Source: an uncultured Bacteroidia bacterium (GTDB lineage: Bacteria; Bacteroidota; Bacteroidia; Bacteroidales; F082). Taken from it: 64,000 nt of DNA. Under the pieces are notes generated by a model. It was not told the DNA's origin. It did no database searches and saw nothing but the letters and a program-made list of their open reading frames with translations. Each line of letters begins with the position of its first letter. The first letter of the stretch is position 1. This document shows positions 24,809 through 33,413 of this stretch, piece after piece. Location of the stretch: contig CACZZO010000001.1 of assembly GCA_902785755.1 (NCBI GenBank), forward strand, positions 124,001 to 188,000. Reading direction: 5' to 3'. The position numbers were made by a program, and so were the translations under genes.

Positions 24809-27800
24809 ATGATATGCTTTTTCCAATCTGACAATCAACGTGTTATCGCTGTTGATTCCAAATCACCGCTTTCAGAGGAAACCGTTTCCAAACTCACTTG
24901 GCTTTTCGGGAAGGCCGAACTGATCCAAAAAGACACGGTGAAAGGCTACTTCGTCGGGCCGCGCCGCGAGATGATTACGCCTTGGAGCACCAACGCCGTC
25001 GAAATCACCCAAAACATGGGTATCAAGGGCATTGTGCGCATTGAGGAATTCCATAAGGTGGAGTCGAAGGACGCGCCTTTTGACCCGATGTTGCAAAACC
25101 GCTACAAAGACCTCGACCAGAACGTGTTCGCCATCGACCGCAAACCAGAGCCGTTGCAATACATCGACGACATCGAGGCCTACAACCAGCAGGAAGGCTT
25201 GGCTTTGAGCGAGGAGGAAATGGATTATCTGAAAGGCATATCCGCAAAGATTGGGCGCAAACTTACCGACAGTGAGGTGTATGGCTTCGCACAAGTCAAT
25301 TCAGAACATTGCCGCCACAAGATTTTCAACGGCACATTCGTCATCGACGGGAAGAAGATGCCCAACACGCTCTTCGCCCTCATCAAAAAGACCTCAAAGG
25401 TGAACCCGAACCGCCTCGTTTCGGCCTACAAGGACAATGTGGCTTTCATCCTTGGCCCCAAGGTGGAGCAGTTCGCGCCCGCCGAGCCTAACAAACCTTC
25501 GGCCTTCCAAATCAAGCCCATCGAGACGGTGATTTCGCTGAAAGCCGAAACACACAACTTCCCGACCACTGTTGAACCCTTCAACGGCGCAGCCACGGGC
25601 AGCGGCGGCGAAATCCGCGACCGTTTGGCTGGCGGTCAAGGCAGCCTGCCTTTGGCGGGAACGGCCGTTTATATGACTTCCTATCCCCGCACCGAGGCCG
25701 ACCGTGACTGGGAGAAGGACATCGAGCCGCGCAAATGGCTCTACCAAACGCCGGAGGAAATCCTCATCAAGGCCTCAAACGGTGCCTCCGATTTCGGCAA
25801 CAAGTTCGGCCAGCCTTTGATTAACGGCAGTTTGCTGACATTTGAACACCTGGGCGACCGAGACGGTCGCGTACCCAGTGTGTTGGGCTACGACAAAGTC
25901 ATTATGTTGGCGGGCGGCATTGGTTTCGCTAAGGTGAAGGATGCCAAGAAGTTGGAACCCGAAGAAGGCGATGTTATCATCGTTCTCGGCGGCGACAACT
26001 ACCGCATCGGTATGGGTGGCGGTGCCGTTTCGAGTGTCGATACAGGCCAATACAGCAACGCCATTGAGCTGAATGCTGTGCAACGCGCCAACCCAGAGAT
26101 GCAGAAGCGCGTGAGCAACGTGATTCGTGCGATGGCCGAAAGCGACTGCAACCCCATCCGCAGCATCCACGACCACGGCGCGGGCGGTCACCTCAACTGC
26201 CTCTCCGAACTCATCGAAGATGCGGGCGGCGTGGTTTACGTCGATAACCTGCCCGTCGGCGACCCGACTTTGTCCGACAAGGAAATTATCGGAAACGAGT
26301 CGCAAGAGCGTATGGGCTTGTTAGTCAATAAGAAAGACAAGGAAATCATCAAGGAAACTGCTGAGCGTGAACGCGCACCTTATTATGAAGTGGGCGAGGT
26401 GACGGGCGACGAGCGACTGCGTTTCGTTCGCAAGAAAGGCAAGGCACCCATCGATTTGGCCATTTCCGACTTCTTCGGCAGCGCGCCCAAGACGATTTTG
26501 CACGACAAGACCAAACCCTATCATTTCAAGAAAATCAGTTACACCAAACGCGATATTCACAAGTACCTCAACAACGTGCTGCAAATGGAAGCCGTGGCCT
26601 GCAAGGATTGGCTCACCAACAAGGTGGACCGCTCCGTGACGGGTCGCGTGGCGCAGCAGCAGTGCGTGGGTGAGATTCAGTTGCCGCTGAGCAACCTTGG
26701 CATCAGCGCCTTGGACTACAACGGCAAGCGCGGCATTGCCACGGCCTTGGGTCACGCTCCGATTGCGGGCTTGATTGACCCTGCCGCCGCCTCGCGTCTT
26801 TCGGTTTCCGAGGCCTTGACCAACATCCTTTGGGCACCGATTGAAGGCAACTTGTCAGGCATCTCATTGAGTGCCAACTGGATGTGGCCCGCCAAACAGG
26901 AAGGCGAAACGGCAAGGCTTTATGAAGCCGTGAAAGCCTTGAGCGACTATTGCGTGGCCTTGGGCATCAACGTGCCGACGGGCAAGGACAGCCTCTCAAT
27001 GACGCAGAAATACACTGATGGCGAGAAAGTTGTGGCTCCGGGAACGGTCATCATCTCCGCTGCGGGTGAGGTCTCCAACATCCGCCAAGTCGTCCGTCCC
27101 GTGATGAAGGCTGACGAAAACACCGAACTTCTTTACATCGACTTCTCGAAAGACGGCTTCGAACTCGGCGGCAGCAGTTTCGCGCAGAGCATTGGTGCCA
27201 TCGGTCAGGCGGTGCCCGATGTGAAGAGCGTCAATTATTTCAAGAAATGCTTCAACGCCATCCAGAAACTCATTGAGCACAACCTGGTTTTGTCTGGTCA
27301 CGATGTTTCGGCGGGCGGCCTGATTACCACGCTGTTGGAGATGAACTTCGCCAACACGACCTACGGTATGAACCTCGATTTGAGCGCGTTCAACGCCGAA
27401 GACTTTATGTCCGTGCTGTTCTGCGAGAAGCCCTCGGTGGTGATTCAAGTCTCCAACGATGGTATTGCCAACCGTATGTTGCGCGAACTTGGCATCAGCT
27501 TCAAGATGATTGGCAAGCCACAAGCCAAGCGACAAATCAACATTGCCCACGCCGACCACAACTATATCTTCGACATTGACGCGCTGCGCGACACTTGGTT
27601 CAAGTCGTCGTACCTGCTCGACCGCAAGCAGAGCGGCCCGCGCAAGGCCATGGAGCGTTTCATGAACTACAAAAAACAATATCTGCACTATAGTTTTGGC
27701 AGAAACTTCACCGGCACGGCGGCCAGTCTCGGCATCGACTTGCACCGCCGCAAGCCCACGGGCATCAATGCGGCCATCATTCGCGAGAAGGGCTGCCAGT

Positions 27801-28516
27801 GCGACCGTGAGATGGCCTACGCGCTTTATCTCGCCGGCTTCGACGTGCGCGATGTCACGATGACTGACCTCGCCACAGGTCGTGAAGACTTGAAGGACGT
27901 GAATATGATTGCCTTCATTGGCGGTTTCTCCAACTCCGATGTGCTCGGCTCGGCCAAAGGCTGGGCGGGTGCCTTCCTTTATAATAAGAAAGCCAAGAAA
28001 GCCCTCGACGACTTCTACGCCCGCGAGGACACGTTGAGCCTTGGCGTGTGCAACGGCTGCCAGCTAATGATGGAACTCGGCCTGCTCTATCCCGACCACG
28101 AGGAGCACCCCGTGATGATGCACAACGACTCGCACAAGTTCGAATCGGGCTTCCTCAATGTGGAGATTGCCCAAAACGAGAGTGTGATGCTCAAGTCGCT
28201 GTCGGGCAGAAGATTAGGCGTGTGGATTGCCCACGGCGAGGGTCGTTTCTACTTCCCCTATTTCCGCGACAAGTACAAAATCGTGATGAACTACGGCCAA
28301 GACGAATACCCCGGCAACCCCAACGGCAGCGATTGGTCCACGGCAGCGGTTTGTTCCAACGATGGTCGTCATCTCGCGATGATGCCCCACCTCGAAAGAG
28401 CCTTCCTGCCCTGGCAGTGGGCCTACTATCCCGACGAGCGCAAGAACGACGAAGTCTCGCCTTGGATGGAGGCGTTTGTGAATGCCCGGAAGTGGGTGGA
28501 GGAGAATAGGAAGTGA
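24809..28516 (+). CDS. purL: Phosphoribosylformylglycinamidine synthase (large single-chain type)
   Basis: This 1235-residue enzyme of purine biosynthesis converts FGAR, glutamine and ATP to FGAM. The layout is that of the large proteobacterial/eukaryotic PurL. An N-terminal PurS-like region is followed by two AIRS-like halves (LKAETHNFPTTVEPFNGAA, RSIHDHGAGGHLNCLSELI; GHDVSAGGLITTLLEMNF). The C-terminal glutamine amidotransferase has Cys1081 (GVCNGCQLMMELG) and the catalytic HGEGRFYFP. Length is normal, about 50-60 residues shorter than E. coli PurL. It has its own promoter and a very strong terminator. It marks the right border of the R-M island. Confidence 0.97.
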   Translation: MICFFQSDNQRVIAVDSKSPLSEETVSKLTWLFGKAELIQKDTVKGYFVGPRREMITPWSTNAVEITQNMGIKGIVRIEEFHKVESKDAPFDPMLQNRYKDLDQNVFAIDRKPEPLQYIDDIEAYNQQEGLALSEEEMDYLKGISAKIGRKLTDSEVYGFAQVNSEHCRHKIFNGTFVIDGKKMPNTLFALIKKTSKVNPNRLVSAYKDNVAFILGPKVEQFAPAEPNKPSAFQIKPIETVISLKAETHNFPTTVEPFNGAATGSGGEIRDRLAGGQGSLPLAGTAVYMTSYPRTEADRDWEKDIEPRKWLYQTPEEILIKASNGASDFGNKFGQPLINGSLLTFEHLGDRDGRVPSVLGYDKVIMLAGGIGFAKVKDAKKLEPEEGDVIIVLGGDNYRIGMGGGAVSSVDTGQYSNAIELNAVQRANPEMQKRVSNVIRAMAESDCNPIRSIHDHGAGGHLNCLSELIEDAGGVVYVDNLPVGDPTLSDKEIIGNESQERMGLLVNKKDKEIIKETAERERAPYYEVGEVTGDERLRFVRKKGKAPIDLAISDFFGSAPKTILHDKTKPYHFKKISYTKRDIHKYLNNVLQMEAVACKDWLTNKVDRSVTGRVAQQQCVGEIQLPLSNLGISALDYNGKRGIATALGHAPIAGLIDPAAASRLSVSEALTNILWAPIEGNLSGISLSANWMWPAKQEGETARLYEAVKALSDYCVALGINVPTGKDSLSMTQKYTDGEKVVAPGTVIISAAGEVSNIRQVVRPVMKADENTELLYIDFSKDGFELGGSSFAQSIGAIGQAVPDVKSVNYFKKCFNAIQKLIEHNLVLSGHDVSAGGLITTLLEMNFANTTYGMNLDLSAFNAEDFMSVLFCEKPSVVIQVSNDGIANRMLRELGISFKMIGKPQAKRQINIAHADHNYIFDIDALRDTWFKSSYLLDRKQSGPRKAMERFMNYKKQYLHYSFGRNFTGTAASLGIDLHRRKPTGINAAIIREKGCQCDREMAYALYLAGFDVRDVTMTDLATGREDLKDVNMIAFIGGFSNSDVLGSAKGWAGAFLYNKKAKKALDDFYAREDTLSLGVCNGCQLMMELGLLYPDHEEHPVMMHNDSHKFESGFLNVEIAQNESVMLKSLSGRRLGVWIAHGEGRFYFPYFRDKYKIVMNYGQDEYPGNPNGSDWSTAAVCSNDGRHLAMMPHLERAFLPWQWAYYPDERKNDEVSPWMEAFVNARKWVEENRK

Positions 28517-28534
28517 ATAACTTAAGGTATTAGG

Positions 28535-28590
28535 GAAACAAATCTCACATGAATTTGAAACAAAGATTTTGTGAGATTTGTTTCTTTTTT
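28535..28590 (+). terminator. Terminator after purL
   Basis: A perfect 15-bp stem (GAAACAAATCTCACA with its complement) is followed directly by six Ts. Confidence 0.92.
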
Positions 28591-28612
28591 CTTGCCCAAT
28601 CCAAATTTTCTG

Positions 28613-28621
28613 TATTTTTGC
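28613..28621 (+). promoter_or_regulatory. Promoter -7 element of the structured RNA
   Basis: TATTTTTGC with a TTG 18 bases upstream. It lies immediately after the purL terminator and has no ORF behind it for more than 330 bases. Confidence 0.75.
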
Positions 28622-28625
28622 AATG

Positions 28626-28869
28626 CTGTTTGGTCGAAAGACCAAGCAGAAAACATATTGAAAGAAAGGCGTTGTTCTAACGCTTTATCTGCGGCTACTC
28701 GAATCTAGCAAATTCCAAATCATTCGCAAGGTAAAGCAAGGCCAACGCCCATGTATTCTGTACTATTGAATAGCGTGGGCTAAGGCGTTGCTTATCCTCG
28801 GATGATGGGCAATGCTAGAGCCTCGAGCAGCAGGATGAGCAATAGTTCAGACACCCGCGCTTCTTTTTT
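28626..28869 (+). ncRNA. Structured ncRNA, 6S-like rod (candidate 6S RNA)
   Basis: About 240 bases between a promoter and a TTCTTTTTT run. 5' hairpins: CTGTTTGGTC/GACCAAGCAG with a GAAA loop, and GCGTT/AACGC. The main rod pairs CTCGA/TCGAG and TCTAGC/GCTAGA. A central bubble follows (AAATTCCAA against GGGCAAT), then ATCATTCG/CGGATGAT, AGG/CCT, AAG/CTT, CAACGC/GCGTTG, CCATG/CGTGG and TATTC/GAATA around a nine-base loop. A long rod with an open central bubble is the 6S RNA layout, which acts by binding RNA polymerase. The promoter-to-terminator setting also recalls the Bacteroidales-1 motif. No ORF of note lies inside. Confidence 0.7.
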
Positions 28870-28955
28870 CGATGTGTTATGAGTTTAACCAATCAAATTT
28901 GAAATGGATTAGGCGTTTTGGGTGTCGATGCTACAACAAAGAAAGGGAAAAAGTT

Positions 28956-29666
28956 ATGAGAAAACTTTCATTCATTTTAATGGTGGTTTTGGCCGTCTCA
29001 TTTACAGGTTGTAAGAAAGAAAAACTAATTACGCTACCGATGACATCGACCACTTTACATCATGGAGAAACCTATCAGATTGCTGCTGAATGTGAAAATC
29101 CAATTACTTATTCAAGTGCGAATGAGTATCATGCGAAAGTTTCAAGTTCAGGACTTGTAACTGCAAAATTTGTTGGAAATACAATTGTTACACTTCAGTC
29201 AGAAGAAGATACCAAGACTTTCTCGGTGACGGTTTCGCCAATGAGCAATCTGTATGCTGAACCAAATATTAGTTTTGGTGAAACAAAAAACTCTGTCATC
29301 TCTAAACTTGGCACTCCTGATGCAACGACTGATGATGGACTCGGCTATAACAACTACTCTTCAGCTGCTCAAATGTTATTAGTATTACTTGATGAACACG
29401 ATAAGGTAAAAGGGTATGGGGTTATTGTGAAGTCAAGTTACACGTCAGAATTGTCAGACTTCCTTGGTGAACGGTATGATTATGTCGGATATAGCAATGA
29501 AATATTCGTTTATCGGAATGCCCTTACAAATGCGGAAACAACTATGGTTGTTGGTATGCAATTGTACAATGTGAATTATTGGATGGTTGTATATGCACCT
29601 TATGATAGTAAAGACAATTTAAACATTGCTTCATTTGATGAATTGATGAAGATGCTTGAAAAATAA
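28956..29666 (+). CDS. Lipoprotein with N-terminal bacterial Ig-like domain
   Basis: This 236-residue protein has a lipoprotein signal (MRKLSFILMVVLAVSFTGCKK, cysteine 19). It is followed by a BIG2-type Ig-like domain (ITYSSANEYHAKVSSSGLVT, then VTLQSEEDTKTFSVTV). The C-terminal ~140 residues (ISFGETKNSVISKLGTP ... YSSAAQMLLVLLDEHDKVKG) resemble the small SmpA/BamE-like fold in outline but are not recognised with confidence. The start follows a purine-rich GAAAGGGAAAAAG. An in-frame upstream ATG would give a non-signal N-terminus. The codons are notably A+T rich compared with purL, suggesting a recent acquisition. A terminator follows. Confidence 0.7.
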   Translation: MRKLSFILMVVLAVSFTGCKKEKLITLPMTSTTLHHGETYQIAAECENPITYSSANEYHAKVSSSGLVTAKFVGNTIVTLQSEEDTKTFSVTVSPMSNLYAEPNISFGETKNSVISKLGTPDATTDDGLGYNNYSSAAQMLLVLLDEHDKVKGYGVIVKSSYTSELSDFLGERYDYVGYSNEIFVYRNALTNAETTMVVGMQLYNVNYWMVVYAPYDSKDNLNIASFDELMKMLEK

Positions 29667-29686
29667 GGAGTGCTGGTAGAGAAAGG

Positions 29687-29724
29687 AAATCGGCGAGGTG
29701 AAAAACTCCGCCGATTTCATTTAT
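29687..29724 (+). terminator. Terminator after the Ig-like lipoprotein
   Basis: The 9-bp stem GAAATCGGC/GCCGATTTC is followed by a short T-rich tail (ATTTATG). Confidence 0.65.
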
Positions 29725-29794
29725 GGTGGCTCATTTGGAAACACTGTGGTTGGAAAGCCTTTTTGCGCTTTGCTTGGATGTTCGGGAAAAATTG

Positions 29795-29803
29795 TAATTT
29801 TGC
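29795..29803 (+). promoter_or_regulatory. Promoter -7 element for the AlbA_2 gene
   Basis: TAATTTTGC lies 22 bases before the ATG. Confidence 0.65.
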
Positions 29804-29825
29804 AAACGAATAGTTTACAAGCAAA

Positions 29826-31595
29826 ATGACCAAAGAAGAACTAATAGCGAGGCTGAAGGACATCGAATGGGATGATTTTGAGGTGAAGGAGGCTGCGGAT
29901 GCGTTGCCAAAGAACGTTTGGGAAACCGTGAGTGCTTTCAGTAACACTTCGGGCGGATGGCTTGTGTTGGGTGTGAAGCAGATTGGAAAAAGGTTTGATA
30001 TACAAGGCATTAACAATGCCGAAAAGATTGAAAGCGACCTGATGAATGCCCTGCGTGGCGGTAGGAAGATGAATTTTCCGCTGTTCCCCATGGCAAAGAA
30101 ATACGACATTGACGGAAAAACCATTTTGGCTTTTCATTTTGATTCCTCGCCGCAAAAGCCTATTTTCTTTACCACTATCAATAATACTTTCATCAGGTCA
30201 GGCTCGGGCGACCGCAGAGCTACCGATTCGGAGATTGCCGCTATGTACCGCGACCAGATGTTTGGCTGCAAGTCGGAGGAGAAAGTGCCAGGAACGGGTT
30301 TCAACGACTTGAATATGATGTCGTTGGAAACCTATCGGAATCATGTGCGATACTACAATCCGAGTTTTCCTTTCAAGGACTTGCCGGATTTCCGTTTTTG
30401 CGAGCAAACAGGAATCATCAAAGGTGGCGAATTGACTTATGCAGGTTTGCTGATGTTGGGGAAAAGGGAAGCTGTGCTGCAACATGTTAGCAACTTTTGG
30501 GTGGATTACATCGAAGTTCCTGGGCCGTCTTACAGTGAGGCTTCAACGAGATACAGTTTCCGAATGCAGGAACAGGACAACATTTGGGAGTCGTATCAGG
30601 CCATCGTGCAACGGCTTCGGTTGTATGCGAACAATCCTTTTACCACCACTTCCAGCATGGCGGCTCCCGAAGATGAGTCAGAATTGTACGCCTTGCGCGA
30701 GGGTCTTATTAACTTTCTGGCTCATGCCGATTATTTCAGCGCGATGCATCCTACCATTCGCGTCTATTCCAATCGCATTGAGTTCCAAAATCCAGGCCGT
30801 TTTATGGTCGATATGGAGCATTTGCGCGACCGAATACAGTCCAATCCGCGCAATCCGGGCATTATCAAGCTGTTTCGTTATGCCAAATTGGGCGAGAATG
30901 CAGGTTACGGCATCGACAAAATGTTGAAATGGGAATCGCTGACGGGCGAAAAAGTCGTTTTCTCTGGCGACATTGAGAGTGCCGTTGTTACCTATTTTAG
31001 GCCTGGGTGGAAAGGGGAAGTTGAAACAGAAATAGAGACTACCCCAATGACTACCCCCAAAACTACCCCAATGACTACCCCCAAAACTACCCCCAAAAAA
31101 GGAGTGCATCAAAGAAATCAGATTCTTCAAATCATGCGGGTTACGCCTGACATTTCAAAAGAAAGGATTTCAGAACTGCTTGATTTAACGGTAGATGGAG
31201 TAAAGTATCATCTCAAAAAACTAAAATCAGAAGGGAGGATTATATGGGTTGGAACAAAAAGAAATGGCTGTTGGAAGATAGTGGAAGTGATAGAAAATGA
31301 CCGAAAAGATGACCGAAAAATAGGACAAGAAAATCAAAAAACAGGTCAAGTAACGGGTCAAGTAACGGGTCAAGTAATTTTCCTATTAAGAAGTTTGAAG
31401 GATCAGGTGCTGTCGATAAAAGAGTTGATGAACCAGATGAATAAGAAGGGTAGAGACAATTTTATGGTGAATTATATCCGTCCAGCATTGACGGAGGGTC
31501 TAATAGCACAAACACATCCCGAAAATGTCAGGCATAGGGATCAAAAGTATTACTTGACTGAAAAAGGAGAAGAGTTTTTGAAACTTAGAGAATAA
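29826..31595 (+). CDS. AlbA_2 (Schlafen-like) ATP-binding regulator with variable linker
   Basis: This 589-residue protein belongs to the 'RNA-binding/ATP-binding' family. An N-terminal AlbA_2 domain (WDDFEVKEAADALPKNVWET ... SNTSGGWLVLGV) is followed by a GHKL-like ATP-binding segment (ALREGLINFLAHADYF, then RNPGIIKLFRYAKLGENAGYG). Two winged-helix modules follow (PDISKERISELLDLTVDGVKYHL; SIKELMNQMNKKGRDNFM). The linker before the first winged helix is built from in-frame 12-base repeats encoding T-T-P-M/T-T-P-K, and a second repeat encodes G-Q-V-T. Such proteins are probably DNA-binding regulators; some act in defence. It begins a three-gene run: ybaK starts three bases after it and the GNAT gene overlaps ybaK. 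Confidence 0.82.
   Translation: MTKEELIARLKDIEWDDFEVKEAADALPKNVWETVSAFSNTSGGWLVLGVKQIGKRFDIQGINNAEKIESDLMNALRGGRKMNFPLFPMAKKYDIDGKTILAFHFDSSPQKPIFFTTINNTFIRSGSGDRRATDSEIAAMYRDQMFGCKSEEKVPGTGFNDLNMMSLETYRNHVRYYNPSFPFKDLPDFRFCEQTGIIKGGELTYAGLLMLGKREAVLQHVSNFWVDYIEVPGPSYSEASTRYSFRMQEQDNIWESYQAIVQRLRLYANNPFTTTSSMAAPEDESELYALREGLINFLAHADYFSAMHPTIRVYSNRIEFQNPGRFMVDMEHLRDRIQSNPRNPGIIKLFRYAKLGENAGYGIDKMLKWESLTGEKVVFSGDIESAVVTYFRPGWKGEVETEIETTPMTTPKTTPMTTPKTTPKKGVHQRNQILQIMRVTPDISKERISELLDLTVDGVKYHLKKLKSEGRIIWVGTKRNGCWKIVEVIENDRKDDRKIGQENQKTGQVTGQVTGQVIFLLRSLKDQVLSIKELMNQMNKKGRDNFMVNYIRPALTEGLIAQTHPENVRHRDQKYYLTEKGEEFLKLRE
31038..31097 (+). repeat. Five in-frame 12-base repeats (T-T-P-M/K)
   Basis: Five tandem units of ACTACCCCAATG or ACTACCCCCAAA alternate M,K,M,K,K. 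All are multiples of three, so copy-number change alters linker length but not frame. Confidence 0.9.
31344..31379 (+). repeat. Three in-frame 12-base repeats (G-Q-V-T)
   Basis: The unit GGTCAAGTAACG is repeated nearly three times inside the same gene, between its two winged-helix segments. Confidence 0.85.
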
Positions 31596-31598
31596 GCC

Positions 31599-32102
31599 AT
31601 GCCCAAAGAAAAAATAAACAAAACCAACGCTTGCCGCATTCTAGACCAGAAGAAGATTGCGTATGAATTGATACCTTACGAGGTGGACGAGAACGACCTC
31701 GGGGCGCAGCATATCGCCGACCAACTGGGCGAGGACATCGACCAAGTGTTCAAGACTTTAGTGTTGAAAGGCGACAAGATTGGCTATTTCGTCTGCGTCA
31801 TTCCGGGCAATGACGAACTCGACCTGAAAAAGACCGCCAAGGCCACAGGCAACAAGAGTTGCGACCTTATCCCTATGAAGGAACTGCTGCCGCTGACGGG
31901 CTACATCCGAGGAGGCTGCTCGCCTGTGGGCATGAAGAAACAGTTCCCGACCTTCATCCACGAGACCTGCGAACTCTTTGATTACATCTATGTCAGTGCG
32001 GGTGTGAGAGGCTTGCAGTTCAAGCTCAACCCGCAGGACTTGATCCAAGTGGTGGATATGAAAGTGGCTGATTTGACGGTATTTGAAATTGGAACGAAAT
32101 GA
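31599..32102 (+). CDS. ybaK: Cys-tRNA(Pro)/Cys-tRNA deacylase, YbaK family
   Basis: This 167-residue trans-editing enzyme hydrolyses Cys-tRNA(Pro) made in error by prolyl-tRNA synthetase. The family pattern is complete: N-terminal NACRILDQKKIAYELIPY, FKTLVLKGDK, ELDLKKTAKATG and the active-site GGCSPVGMKK, ending with a PQDLIQVV segment. Length matches the family. It starts three bases after the AlbA_2 gene and overlaps the GNAT gene by four bases (ATGA), so it is translationally coupled. The functional link to the upstream regulator is unclear. Confidence 0.95.
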   Translation: MPKEKINKTNACRILDQKKIAYELIPYEVDENDLGAQHIADQLGEDIDQVFKTLVLKGDKIGYFVCVIPGNDELDLKKTAKATGNKSCDLIPMKELLPLTGYIRGGCSPVGMKKQFPTFIHETCELFDYIYVSAGVRGLQFKLNPQDLIQVVDMKVADLTVFEIGTK

Positions 32103-32599
32103 GCTACACCATCCGAAAATCCACCTTGGCCGACCTGCCGACCATCCTCAACCTCCGCGACCAAGCCCGAGAGATTATGCGCAGCTATGGCAACACTTTC
32201 CAATGGCCCGACGGCTATCCGCGTGATGACATGTTCAAGAAAGACATTGAGTTAGGTGGAAGTCACGTCATGCTTAATGATAGGGGAGAGATAGTGGGCA
32301 CTTTTGCCTTGCTGCCCAGCCCCGAGGTGACTTACAATGTCATTTATGACGGCCAATGGCTTGATGATGAGCCGTATCACGTCATTCACCGCATCGCCAG
32401 CACACCCGAATCACATGGCGTTTTGGATGCGCTTTTGGACTATTGCGAGAGCCAAGTTCCCAACATTCGCATTGATACTCACGAGGCCAACATCATCATG
32501 CGTAAGGGTTTGCAAAAGCATGGTTATCAGTATTGTGGCATCATTTACCTTTTGGATGGCAATGAGCGGTTGGCATTTCAGAAACTATCAGGCCAATAA
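32099..32599 (+). CDS. GNAT-family N-acetyltransferase
   Basis: This 166-residue protein has the GNAT fold pattern. The N-terminus reads YTIRKSTLADLPTILNLRDQ. Strand pair IVGTFALLPSPEVTYNVIYDG and a pre-AcCoA-loop helix region HRIASTPESHGVLDALLDYC follow, then NIRIDTHEANIIMRKGLQKHGY. The acetyl-CoA loop is unusual: R-I-A-S-T-P-E-S-H-G replaces the common Q/RxxGxG/A, as in the subgroup that acetylates small molecules in Bacteroidota. The substrate is unknown. It ends the operon that begins with the AlbA_2 regulator. Confidence 0.88.
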   Translation: MSYTIRKSTLADLPTILNLRDQAREIMRSYGNTFQWPDGYPRDDMFKKDIELGGSHVMLNDRGEIVGTFALLPSPEVTYNVIYDGQWLDDEPYHVIHRIASTPESHGVLDALLDYCESQVPNIRIDTHEANIIMRKGLQKHGYQYCGIIYLLDGNERLAFQKLSGQ

Positions 32600-32622
32600 G
32601 CTTGAAAACCTGTAACTTACCA

Positions 32623-33336
32623 TCATTCCGCGAACAAATCCTCCATCCCGAAACAGCCAGTCTTTCCGATGAGAAATTGGGCAGCGGCAAGTGCGCCCAA
32701 GGCAAATCCTTGGCGGTTGAAGGCTTCGTGCGATAGGACGAGTTGGTCTGCTGTAGAACGGGCTGTCACGCTATGAATACCGTTCACCTCGCCTTCCCTT
32801 TTCACGTCAATGTAAAGGGTATGGCTGTCTGCTGGAGTTTCGATGCTCCAGCGGTCGTAATCCTGATTGACGGACAGGATGTCGTTGGCCAATTTCACGG
32901 CAGTGCCGCTGGGCTTGTCAAGCTTGTGTATATGATGGGTTTCGGCCATCGAAAGTTGGTAGCCGTATTTCATCGCAAAATGAGCTAACTGCTTGTTGAG
33001 CAGAAACATAATATTCATTCCGATGCTGAAGTTGGGCGCATGGAAAAGGCTTTGGCCTTCCCTTAAACAGCGACTCTTGATGGCTTCGAAATGGCCTTGC
33101 CAACCCGTAGTGCCAACCACAATCGGGACATGCAAATCAAAACAACGGTTGATATTGCTCACCACTTGATCCGGCTGGCTGAAATCAATGGCGACTTCGG
33201 CCTGTTTCAATTGTTCGCATCGTTCTTCCCATTCTGTTGGATTGTCGATGGTGACAACGATGGTGTGATGTTGGGCAAGTGCGGCTTTTTCCACCTCATG
33301 CCCCATTTTTCCGTATCCGATAAGTGCAATTTTCAT
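32623..33336 (-). CDS. dapB: 4-hydroxy-tetrahydrodipicolinate reductase
   Basis: This 237-residue NAD(P)H enzyme makes tetrahydrodipicolinate for lysine and meso-diaminopimelate. The N-terminal Rossmann motif is IALIGYGKMGHEVE. The catalytic segment ETHHIHKLDKPSGTAVKLAN has the conserved His and Lys, and the tetramer region FNRQGFALGALAAAQFLIG is the usual C-terminus in this phylum. It is short (237 rather than ~270 residues), as in other Bacteroidota. It lies downstream of a terminator for the redox-fusion gene, and no convincing promoter was seen. Aspartate kinase, the first step of the same pathway, is encoded ~5 kb away on the same strand. Confidence 0.96.
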   Translation of the reverse strand: MKIALIGYGKMGHEVEKAALAQHHTIVVTIDNPTEWEERCEQLKQAEVAIDFSQPDQVVSNINRCFDLHVPIVVGTTGWQGHFEAIKSRCLREGQSLFHAPNFSIGMNIMFLLNKQLAHFAMKYGYQLSMAETHHIHKLDKPSGTAVKLANDILSVNQDYDRWSIETPADSHTLYIDVKREGEVNGIHSVTARSTADQLVLSHEAFNRQGFALGALAAAQFLIGKTGCFGMEDLFAE

Positions 33337-33344
33337 GGCTAATA

Positions 33345-33380
33345 TGATGAAAAGTAAAGCTGCCGCAACTGGGCGGCAGC
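33345..33380 (-). terminator. Terminator after the redox-fusion gene
   Basis: Read on the minus strand, GCTGCCGC pairs with GCGGCAGC and is followed by TTTACTTTTC. It separates the fusion gene from dapB. Confidence 0.75.
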
Positions 33381-33413
33381 CTTAACTTATAGTTTTAAAC
33401 TTTCAACATTCAA

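Noticed and set aside
28626..28869. RNase P RNA, tmRNA or SRP RNA as identity of the structured RNA
   Set aside because: It lacks the tmRNA tRNA-like ends, the SRP GGAA domain and the RNase P core sequences, and it is too short for RNase P RNA.
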